From positions 1 to 10,642 of the forward strand of contig JBBHKE010001114.1 of the NCBI GenBank assembly GCA_037447655.1: a stretch of 10,642 nucleotides of DNA, written 5' to 3'. Position numbers and translations under genes: made by a program. This DNA is from Zygnema cylindricum. Lineage: Eukaryota; Streptophyta; Zygnematophyceae; Zygnematales; Zygnemataceae. Position 1 is the first letter of the stretch; each line of letters opens with the position of its first letter. Of the stretch, positions 7,701 through 10,642 are shown piece after piece. Below the pieces are notes generated by a model that saw only the letters and a list, made by a program, of their open reading frames with translations, was not told where the DNA came from and did not search any database.

Positions 7701-8036
7701 AATATCACTTCTCAACTGAGATCCGTTTTCCGTTCCATTTGCTGTTCCGTTTTCAGTTCCGTTTTTAGGGTTAAGAACGGTTTCTGTGAAGGTTTGGGGA
7801 TTGGAATCGAGAGAGGTGGACGAGATTTCGGAGCGAGTTGGAGCGTTTTTTTGGATCGATTTTTGAGAAAAACGAGAAATTCGACGTTTGGAAGGAGAGG
7901 AGAAGGAGAGCGAAGAGGAAGAAGAGGGAGAGGGAGATGAAGAGAGAGGAGAAGTAGGATAAAAATCTTCTCGAGAGGAGAGAAAAGAGAAAGCTTGTTG
8001 CTGTGCTCCTGATAAGGCCTGGCACAGGGCAGCCAT
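1724..8036 (-). CDS. ALS: Acetolactate synthase (acetohydroxyacid synthase) catalytic subunit, plastid-targeted, 10 exons
   Basis: Join on the minus strand: 8036-7473, 6660-6342, 5771-5326, 5022-4807, 4522-4369, 3599-3487, 3257-3156, 2779-2693, 2273-2169, 1804-1724; 728 residues. The enzyme is the ThDP-, FAD- and Mg-dependent first step of branched-chain amino acid synthesis in plastids (two pyruvate to acetolactate, or pyruvate plus 2-ketobutyrate to acetohydroxybutyrate). Residues 1 to about 145 are a Ser-rich transit peptide and linker. By comparison with Arabidopsis ALS, the PYR/alpha domain is about 146-340, the central FAD/beta domain about 341-510, the ThDP/gamma domain about 521-697, then the C-terminal tail. 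Visible landmarks are the ThDP-activating Glu204 (RHEQGE), K316, M411-H412, RFDDR (433-437), GDG at 595-597 with NN at 622-623, and W632. The numbering offset from Arabidopsis is +60 up to the central domain and +58 after it. Arabidopsis ALS has 670 residues; the excess is N-terminal. All introns are GT-AG; seven are phase 0 and introns 2 and 5 are phase 1. An in-frame TAA lies nine bases before the ATG. Confidence 0.97.
1805..2168 (-). other. ALS: ALS intron 9
   Basis: 364 bases, donor GTATTA, acceptor TATTCAG, phase 0. On the plus strand it is nearly all A with scattered AAAT and AAAC words, so the pre-mRNA intron is strongly U-rich. It holds a 60-bp perfect tandem duplication and an AAAT/AAAC-rich stretch around 2099-2151. 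No gene is seen inside. Confidence 0.9.
1900..2028. repeat. 60-bp tandem repeat, about 2.1 copies
   Basis: Bases 1900-1968 recur without mismatch at 1960-2028, giving a unit of exactly 60 bp. The copies are identical although the surrounding sequence is unconstrained intron, so the duplication appears recent. It lies wholly in intron 9. Confidence 0.93.
2169..2273 (-). CDS. ALS: ALS exon 9: end of the ThDP domain
   Basis: 35 codons, residues 668-702, phase 0 at both ends. It reads [20 protein letters not shown] and ends [15 protein letters not shown]. The acceptor TTTTTTAG|GTT is T-rich. [17 protein letters not shown] is the conserved plant ALS segment before the last intron. Confidence 0.95.
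2381..2401 (-). repeat. Echo of the exon 9 acceptor edge in intron 8
   Basis: Matches 2258-2278, which spans the intron 8 acceptor and the first 16 bases of exon 9, at 18 of 21 positions with an offset of 123 bp. In the copy the acceptor AG has become CG. Similarity may continue weakly into the A-rich flank, where low complexity makes it hard to judge. Confidence 0.6.
2472..2497. repeat. Inverted repeat (9-bp stem, 8-base loop)
   Basis: AATGAAAGG at 2472-2480 is perfectly complementary to CCTTTCATT at 2489-2497. It lies inside intron 8. There is no T-run or other sign of a terminator; it is probably incidental. Confidence 0.6.
2496..2562. repeat. 22-bp degenerate tandem repeat, three copies
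   Basis: Units beginning near 2496, 2519 and 2540 share the pattern TTAAATAAACCARCC followed by a short variable part. It is a minisatellite within intron 8. Confidence 0.6.
2693..2779 (-). CDS. ALS: ALS exon 8: ThDP domain
   Basis: 29 codons, residues 639-667, phase 0 at both ends. It reads [20 protein letters not shown] and on to EACK. The acceptor is GTGACAG|GCG and the donor is [20 protein letters not shown] matches plant ALS exactly in position. The exon is too short to stand out as an open frame and was found by joining the flanking exons at the conserved FYK-ANRAH junction. Confidence 0.93.
2780..3155 (-). other. ALS: ALS intron 7
   Basis: 376 bases, donor GTAACA, acceptor GTGACAG, phase 0. 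It has mixed AT-rich sequence, the least repetitive of the longer introns. No convincing exon-edge copy was found by eye, and no gene. Confidence 0.9.
3156..3257 (-). CDS. ALS: ALS exon 7: NN of the ThDP motif and the herbicide-site tryptophan
   Basis: 34 codons, phase 0 at both ends, residues 605-638. It starts [13 protein letters not shown] after TTATGCAG and ends at RFYK|GTAACA. It contains Asn622-Asn623, which complete the ThDP motif, and Trp632 in [10 protein letters not shown], equivalent to Arabidopsis Trp574. Confidence 0.95.
3258..3486 (-). other. ALS: ALS intron 6
   Basis: 229 bases, perfect GTAAGT donor, acceptor TATGCAG, phase 0. More than half of it is a short degenerate minisatellite, listed separately. 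Confidence 0.9.
3284..3418. repeat. 15-17 bp degenerate minisatellite, about eight copies
   Basis: Units of the form GACAAAATCACACATGA recur from 3284 to 3418. Variable positions and lengths range between about 15 and 17 bases. GACAA at the start of each unit is the most constant part. Confidence 0.75.
3487..3599 (-). CDS. ALS: ALS exon 6: ThDP pyrophosphate-binding GDG segment
   Basis: Two bases complete Gly567, followed by 37 codons. It starts after TTCCCAG at [15 protein letters not shown] and ends at MNVQ|GTAAGT. It contains DIDGDGSF, the start of the ThDP/Mg-binding motif (GDG at 595-597). The motif is completed by NN in the next exon, so an intron interrupts the classical GDG-X(25)-NN signature. 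Confidence 0.95.
3603..3760. repeat. Purine-rich tract in intron 5
   Basis: G and A dominate the plus strand (GGGAGAGAGGGAGAGG and similar), so the pre-mRNA is pyrimidine-rich upstream of the intron 5 acceptor, where it would serve as an extended polypyrimidine tract. Confidence 0.75.
3828..3899 (-). pseudogene. Decayed copy A of the exon 5 3' part, with donor
   Basis: Aligns without gaps to 4365-4436 (end of exon 5 plus donor) at 58 of 72 positions. Read in the exon 5 frame it has no stop. About 16 of 22 residues from the QHQMW region to the end are kept, including EPRRWITSG exactly, where all DNA changes are synonymous. The donor is G|GTAAAA, still plausible. The matching acceptor and 5' half of exon 5 are absent, so it cannot substitute for exon 5 as it stands. 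Confidence 0.85.
3945..4019 (-). pseudogene. Decayed copy B of the exon 5 3' part
   Basis: Contains 18 bases (4002-4019) identical to 4419-4436 in exon 5, with weaker gapped similarity continuing down to the donor region near 3947. There the donor GT is lost. Copies A and B lie 120 bp apart and share flanking sequence beyond the exon homology (GAAAAA-rich, then CTTTTC), so one was probably copied from the other by tandem duplication. Confidence 0.75.
4137..4340. repeat. CTCATCTCTC satellite with a 57-bp higher-order unit
   Basis: Made of CTCATCTCTC, CTCCTCTC and CTCGTCTC words. A longer unit is visible: 4182-4234 recurs almost unchanged at 4239-4291. The open frames it creates on the plus strand (LIS/LVS/SPL repeats) are by-products of the period, not genes. 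Confidence 0.9.
4369..4522 (-). CDS. ALS: ALS exon 5: start of the ThDP (PP) domain
   Basis: 51 codons plus one base, residues 516-566 and the first base of Gly567. It starts [12 protein letters not shown] after TTTGCAG and ends at TSG-G|GTAAGT, a perfect donor. It contains the invariant [13 protein letters not shown] segment. The 3' half of this exon (about 24 codons plus donor) is duplicated twice, in decayed form, in the intron that follows it. Confidence 0.95.
4523..4806 (-). other. ALS: ALS intron 4
   Basis: 284 bases, donor GTACAA, acceptor TTTGCAG, phase 0. Almost the whole acceptor-side half is CT-rich in the pre-mRNA because of the plus-strand GA and GGGA repeats. No exon-edge copy was recognised. 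Confidence 0.9.
4560..4745. repeat. GGGA/GA microsatellite ending in a pure (AG)23 run
   Basis: GGGA and GAGA words from 4560, a (GGGA)n block near 4635-4656, and an uninterrupted (AG)23 at 4699-4744. A long mirror-symmetric homopurine run like this can form intramolecular triplex DNA and is prone to length change. Confidence 0.9.
4807..5022 (-). CDS. ALS: ALS exon 4: central domain, second half
   Basis: 72 codons, phase 0 at both ends, residues 444-515. It starts [14 protein letters not shown] after CTGACAG and ends at [21 protein letters not shown] is the conserved FAD-domain strand. The end of the exon reads [10 protein letters not shown], in which the DNA word ggaaacttc occurs twice (4811-4819 and 4822-4830). 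Total length in this stretch still matches Arabidopsis. Two residues are missing relative to Arabidopsis in the variable loop around residue 490, which changes the numbering offset from +60 to +58. Confidence 0.94.
5023..5325 (-). other. ALS: ALS intron 3
   Basis: 303 bases, donor GTTAGT, acceptor CTGACAG, phase 0. Mixed AT-rich sequence with one probable echo of the exon 3 donor edge at 5262-5288. No gene is seen inside. Confidence 0.92.
5262..5288 (-). repeat. Echo of the exon 3 donor edge in intron 3
   Basis: Aligns without gaps to 5317-5343 at 21 of 27 positions, offset 55 bp. In the exon 3 frame the copy reads VNGKVE against VTGKLE, and the donor GT has become GG. It is shorter and closer than the copies in other introns. 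Confidence 0.6.
5326..5771 (-). CDS. ALS: ALS exon 3: end of PYR domain and central FAD domain
   Basis: Two bases complete Val295, followed by 148 codons. It starts after an AAACAG acceptor at (G)[16 protein letters not shown] and ends at VTGKLE|GTTAGT. It carries Lys316 in VPKDIQQQ, Met411-His412 in [10 protein letters not shown], and the RFDDR motif with Asp436 and Arg437 (Arabidopsis Asp376, Arg377). This is the longest exon of the mature enzyme and is highly conserved throughout. Confidence 0.96.
5772..6341 (-). other. ALS: ALS intron 2
   Basis: 570 bases, donor GTAAGG, acceptor AAACAG, phase 1. A GGGAGGGA block at 5778-5826 gives the pre-mRNA a CU-rich tract before the acceptor. The rest is mixed AT-rich sequence without gene or clear exon copy. 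A poly-A run lies at 6319-6335, just inside the donor. Confidence 0.92.
6342..6660 (-). CDS. ALS: ALS exon 2: PYR domain with the catalytic glutamate
   Basis: 106 codons plus one base. It starts at ALTRSS after a CGCAG acceptor and ends after DIPRI at G|GTAAGG. It contains Glu204 (Arabidopsis Glu144), which protonates the ThDP aminopyrimidine in this family, the [15 protein letters not shown] segment, and the herbicide-site prolines and alanines: Pro257 (Pro197) and Ala265 (Ala205). Where Arabidopsis has VPRRMIGT this protein has VPRAVIGT, so the Arg199 and Met200 equivalents are Ala259 and Val260. Confidence 0.96.
6769..6810 (-). repeat. Echo E1 of the exon 2 acceptor edge
   Basis: Ungapped match to 6625-6666 at 36 of 42 positions, offset 144 bp. 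It keeps a CGCAG acceptor at 6805-6808. The following codons read [12 protein letters not shown] against [12 protein letters not shown] in exon 2. The frame stays open from here into exon 2. Confidence 0.85.
6868..6899 (-). repeat. Echo E2 of the exon 2 edge
   Basis: Ungapped match to 6628-6659 at 25 of 32 positions, offset 240 bp (96 bp beyond E1). It reads [11 protein letters not shown] against [11 protein letters not shown]. The acceptor AG is not preserved. Confidence 0.7.
7237..7289 (-). repeat. Echo D2 of the exon 1 edge
   Basis: Ungapped match to 7484-7536 at 45 of 53 positions, offset 247 bp. The exon 1 frame reads [15 protein letters not shown] against [15 protein letters not shown]. 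The MEIHQ end and donor seen in D1 are missing or deleted. Confidence 0.82.
7350..7421 (-). repeat. Echo D1 of the exon 1 donor edge
   Basis: Ungapped match to 7465-7536 at about 62 of 72 positions, offset 115 bp. It includes MEIHQ unchanged and a donor CAG|GTAGGT that is closer to consensus than the real one (GTTGGT). Confidence 0.88.
7473..8036 (-). CDS. ALS: ALS exon 1: transit peptide, linker and start of the PYR domain
   Basis: 188 codons, phase 0 end. The start is fixed by an in-frame TAA at 8043-8045 and a good context (A at -3, G at +4, AATCATGGC). Residues 1-60 are rich in Ser and Pro with few acidic residues and contain a basic KRRISR stretch near 50-55, as expected of a chloroplast transit peptide. 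Residues 92-106 are an NGTE/NGTA tandem repeat. Conservation with plant ALS begins near residue 147 (REFVSRF) and runs through [14 protein letters not shown] to [11 protein letters not shown]. Ala182 is the equivalent of Arabidopsis Ala122. The donor is CAG|GTTGGT, which departs from consensus at +3. The frame stays open past the donor for over 400 bases, so the conserved MEIHQ-AL junction with exon 2 sets the boundary, not a stop codon. Confidence 0.95.
7719..7763 (-). repeat. In-frame 12-bp repeat coding [15 protein letters not shown]
   Basis: 3.75 units of about 12 bp encode residues 92-106 of the ALS precursor. It lies between the transit peptide and the conserved core, a region that varies freely in length in this family. 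Confidence 0.85.
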
Positions 8037-8110
8037 GATTGCTTAAAAAGAAATCAAAAGAGTGAGAGAGAGAGAGGAAACAGAAGTATTAAAATTAAAA
8101 GAAGAGAGAC
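8037..8110 (-). promoter_or_regulatory. Pyrimidine-rich ALS leader / Y-patch-like sequence
   Basis: Read on the minus strand this is rich in C and T (TTTCCTCTCTCTCTCTCACTC at 8082-8062), as plant leaders and near-start-site Y patches often are. The last bases before the ATG, CTTTTTAAGCAATC, contain the in-frame TAA. A T-rich run ending in AAG or TTAG could also be an acceptor of a 5' UTR intron. No minus-strand TATA box at a convincing distance was found. Confidence 0.4.
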
Positions 8111-8204
8111 CTAATCAAATGAAAACCTGCTGGTTGAACTTTGGAACAGATTAGAGAAACACGTATGTATGTTGAACAGTGGGATATTTGTAGCGCAACC
8201 AAGG

Positions 8205-8283
8205 ATTCAGAACCCTAGCGGGTTCTGCAGGCTTTCGGAGGGACCGTTCTGAACCCCGACGTTTAGCCAGGCTGGCAGAATCT
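8205..8283. repeat. Cluster of nested inverted repeats
   Basis: CAGAACCC (8208-8215) and GGGTTCTG (8220-8227) form an 8-bp stem with loop TAGC. GGGTTC at 8220 also complements GAACCC near 8250. GCCAG-G-CTGGC (8266-8276) is a perfect interrupted palindrome. It resembles a small foldback element or the end of one. Confidence 0.6.
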
Positions 8284-8293
8284 TTGAACAAAA

Positions 8294-8337
8294 CGTGCGA
8301 TCATTTCGTGCGTATCTTCTATGCCGTGCGAGCATTT
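8294..8337. repeat. Direct repeat CGTGCGAKCATTT
   Basis: 8294-8306 and 8325-8337 agree at 12 of 13 positions, 31 bp apart. A related CATTTCGTGC word occurs at 8301 and again near 8540. Confidence 0.5.
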
Positions 8338-8544
8338 AAACAAAGCAAATTAGTAACTCTAGTTCAAGTGCATATTTATTTGAGAGAAATCATAAAATAG
8401 TGTCAGTGAGACAATTTCAATAAGTGGCCCATAATGAGCCACGATATAACACATACTCTAGTATGGCTATTTATGATAAAATGTTTTCACTAACAGTTTG
8501 CTAACTCTAAGAGCAATAGGCAGGTCATTGATTATTGAACATTT

Positions 8545-8567
8545 CGTGCTGCGTATAGTGCAGCACG
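8545..8567. repeat. Hairpin, 8-bp stem and 7-base loop
   Basis: CGTGCTGC at 8545-8552 is exactly complementary to GCAGCACG at 8560-8567. The stem is GC-rich. Function unknown. Confidence 0.6.
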
Positions 8568-8762
8568 CACTAAATGGTATGGAGAAATTCCGCAAAACGC
8601 ATGAAATATCCGCACCTTTATGTCCATAGGTGGCGGGCTGACGTGTGTTCTTGAACGCGAAGTACACATTACCTGATAAATCATGTAACGTAAAGATCGG
8701 CTACTACAACGTACAGCCGTAGGATTCAGATATCCATACGGAACATGCATTTTCCTGACTTG

Positions 8763-8770
8763 TGACGTCA
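8763..8770. promoter_or_regulatory. TGACGTCA palindrome (bZIP/TGA-type site)
   Basis: A perfect TGACGTCA, the classic binding site of CRE-like and plant TGA-class bZIP factors. It lies 727 bases upstream of the ALS ATG and 180 bases upstream of the plus-strand TATA-like box. Binding is inferred from the word only. Confidence 0.35.
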
Positions 8771-8942
8771 AGGGGGATATTTATGCATGTGAGCTGTAAG
8801 CTAAGCTGAATTGTACCACAGTACAGATAGAGCGTACATTAACTGTCATACCGTACGATTAGCTGTCATCCGATGAAAGGTCGCAAAGGATAAAATGCGT
8901 AGCGTGACACATGCTGCACTTGTTGCAGTTTGGCGTAAATAC

Positions 8943-8950
8943 TATAAATA
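8943..8950 (+). promoter_or_regulatory. TATA-like box on the plus strand
   Basis: CTATAAATAG (8942-8951) is an ideal plant TATA box reading away from ALS. About 30 bases downstream is GCGGCGCCGC (8972-8981), a 10-bp palindrome, where transcription could start. No coding gene follows, so any transcript would be non-coding or belong to a gene outside the window. Confidence 0.35.
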
Positions 8951-8951
8951 G

Positions 8952-9567
8952 GGTATGCAGCGTACGCGGTTGCGGCGCCGCCAGCCTACAGCGTGTATAT
9001 GCCTACAACACAGACAATGTTACCGCTAACACTACGCTAACAGAAATTCATGGTAATACAGCGCTGTAATTCTGTAAAGGAAAACTCGGCATCGATTAGT
9101 ATCGGTGTGTGATAAAAAAACAAAATTCTACGTCCTTTGTCACATGACGTATACGACGTGTAATGTTACCATTAGCTGCTTACCTCAATTATTAAAGCGT
9201 AGCTCTTATTACTGACTAGATGGAGCGAATGCTACGCAGATGCGGAAGCAGAAAAAAATCGAGCGGTCGATGTTTTTTAGCCTGGGCCCTTGGAGAATCT
9301 TGCAGAATCTCAGTGAACATGTTTTTCAAAAAACAGCAACAAAATGTACAGTTTGTACAGTACTTAGACGTACGAATTCCAGTAAACTGTACTTTTTCGT
9401 TGATGGAGATTCCCCCTTAATCAGTAGGTTAATGATAACACCGACATGTATGGCATGCCAAAAAAATGAAAAAAAAAATTGCCGGAGAATATCCCGTCAT
9501 TTCCTTTGTTTTAGTTTCTTTGAAACTTTCGTTCGTACAATGCGATTGTACGCTCGTAAACATCTTA
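8952..9567. other. Upstream flank, no supportable gene
   Basis: Mixed sequence with many GTAC and CGTA words and two AT-rich runs (9109-9125, 9460-9479). Open frames of 66 to 117 codons on the plus strand (for example 9240-9593) have no recognised motif and share composition with the surrounding DNA. Confidence 0.55.
9346..9392. repeat. Inverted repeat GTACAGTTT / AAACTGTAC
   Basis: Nine bases at 9346-9354 are exactly complementary to 9384-9392. The 29-base spacer contains GTACAGTAC and CGTACG, both palindromic or nearly so. Confidence 0.6.
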
Positions 9568-10337
9568 GGGTATGTCCCCATGTGCATAAGTAAGGGTTTT
9601 TTTCTGTCGTTTTCTTGTAAACCTTAGCGCCTTACTGCCTACGTTGCAACCGTACGAAGGAATCGCAAATTTGTAGAGTACAATTTGCCTCGATCTTAGG
9701 ATGTACGAAAAAAAATCGTCTTGTGTTTTTCGACCCACTTCCACGACAATAACGTCATCTTCAACCTTACGTTTAAAACACATGCGCGATGTGTTTTAAA
9801 ACTAGGCATTTTCGATAAACAAATAGGAACATATATTCGCATGTGCCCTAATTTTCGAAAATTTTCATACGATTTCCAAGGACAAAGAAAAGTACAAAAT
9901 TTGCTATGTTTTGTCTGTTTGCGTTCAATACGACAAAGAAAAGTACACAATTCGTTTGGTTTTGTCCGTTTTCGTCCAGTACGGATTTTTTTTTTGCAAT
10001 GGTCTCAAAATTCCGATGCCATTTCACGTCGACCGGAAAGGCGACGCAAAGGCAAATCGCATCTTCTTCAACCGTGAAACGACACAGGTTGGAAGGCGGT
10101 ACATATACAATGTCACGATAAGATATACGACATCATAAGCAATTCCAAAAAATAACATGCGACCACATATTGTAGATGTTAACAGCTATCACAAGTATTG
10201 TCGACATATACAATCGTCACAAGCGTAAGTTACGATTTCGTCCTTACAAACATAGGGACACTTGAAAACCGGGTCCGGCGGATCAACGCTAAAGTACAAA
10301 GTAAGTTAGCTAATTACATGTACATGGGGACATACCC
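9568..10337. mobile_element. Possible 770-bp TIR element (MITE-like) flanked by TTA
   Basis: GGGTATGTCCCCATGT at 9568-9583 is exactly complementary to 10322-10337. Three of the next four inward positions also pair. Both ends are abutted by TTA (9565-9567 and 10338-10340), the 3-bp target duplication typical of PIF/Harbinger and Tourist-type elements. No transposase is seen, so it would be non-autonomous. Against this, a direct repeat of the left end at 10370-10406 includes sequence outside the proposed boundary, so the true unit may be different. Confidence 0.4.
9881..9982. repeat. 51-bp tandem repeat, two copies
   Basis: 9881-9931 and 9932-9982 agree at about 42 of 51 positions, without gaps. 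The first 16 bases (GACAAAGAAAAGTACA) are identical. The unit is 17 codons long and all three plus-strand frames stay open through it. Confidence 0.85.
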
Positions 10338-10642
10338 TTACACCATGTACGCTTGAAGAATCTTTGACGAACGCTCGCACAAATCTTAAGGCACGTCCCC
10401 ATGCAAGTGATACTTTTAAAAAGTATTTTGGACTGTAGTGAAGTGTTCCGTACTACTTTAAAAAGCGTCCCTATGTGCGAAAATGGAATCGTCGTACCAG
10501 CGGCCACGAAAACCATTGCAAAATTAAAGTTTGTACAAATGTCGAAGAATGTACCATTTTGTACGTGAATGCATTATCGCTGTACCAACTTGATTGTGCA
10601 CATTTATGAAGGAGGCGTGACAGGATGTCCGGTGACCAAGAT
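10338..10642. other. Right end of window, repeats but no supportable gene
   Basis: Contains two further GTCCCYATG words (10395-10403, 10467-10475), the near-perfect palindrome ATACTTTT-A-AAAAGTAT (10410-10426) and a related ACTTTAAAAAG near 10454. The 17-base word TTGAAGAATCTTTGACG (10353-10369) is also found at 801-817. No gene recognised. Confidence 0.6.

Larger units (their letters stand above)
8341..8940. other. Upstream flank, no supportable gene
   Basis: Mixed sequence 300-900 bases upstream of the ALS start. It contains a strong hairpin (8545-8567), a TGACGTCA palindrome (8763-8770), a TGACGTG word near 8640, and the first of many GTAC words. Short open frames on either strand show no recognised domain. 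Confidence 0.6.
9549..10406 (+). repeat. Direct repeat pair 9549-9585 and 10370-10406
   Basis: Both copies start CGCTCG, continue through AATCTTA or a variant, and end GTCCCCATG, with about 80% identity over 37 bases. The copies lie about 820 bp apart, in the same orientation. Confidence 0.65.

Noticed and set aside
9220-10138. Several plus-strand open frames of 66-118 codons in the right flank
   Set aside because: No recognisable domain, overlapping in different frames, and partly built from the 51-bp tandem repeat; not supportable as genes.

Overview
The window is eukaryotic nuclear DNA, and its only clear gene is a complete, intron-rich acetolactate synthase (ALS/AHAS) catalytic-subunit gene on the minus strand. 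It runs from an ATG at 8036 to a TAA ending at 1724, in ten exons separated by nine GT-AG introns. The exons join to 2187 nt, or 728 residues plus stop, with no frame break. The mature part is plant-type ALS. It is preceded by about 145 poorly conserved, serine-rich residues that look like a plastid transit peptide and linker. Plant-type sequence, a transit peptide and ten exons together suggest a streptophyte outside the flowering plants (seed-free land plant or charophyte alga), because flowering-plant ALS genes are typically intronless. The species cannot be named from this sequence.

Layout. 1-1723 is the 3' flank: pyrimidine-rich and AT-rich DNA with no supportable gene. 1724-8036 is the ALS gene. 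8037-8110 is a pyrimidine-rich leader as read on the minus strand. 8111-8340 holds nested inverted repeats. 8341-10642 has no recognisable gene. It is about ten-fold enriched in the tetramer GTAC compared with the rest of the window. It also carries a plus-strand TATA-like box, a 51-bp tandem repeat, repeated GTCCCYATG motifs and a possible 770-bp element with 16-bp perfect terminal inverted repeats flanked by TTA.

The most unusual feature is inside the gene. Several introns contain decayed copies ('echoes') of the edge of their own neighbouring exon, including the splice site. Intron 1 has two copies of the exon 1 donor edge and two of the exon 2 acceptor edge. Intron 5 has two copies of the 3' third of exon 5. 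Intron 3 has one copy of the exon 3 donor edge, and intron 8 has one of the exon 9 acceptor edge. Offsets are mostly about 95-145 bp. Some copies keep usable-looking splice sites, and one would add 48 codons in frame. This looks like introns growing by repeated tandem duplication across exon-intron junctions. It is a reading by eye and needs alignment and RNA data to confirm.

Introns 1 and 5 also share a strand-asymmetric layout. In the pre-mRNA they are purine-rich after the donor and pyrimidine-rich before the acceptor, so the two halves could pair and bring the splice sites together.
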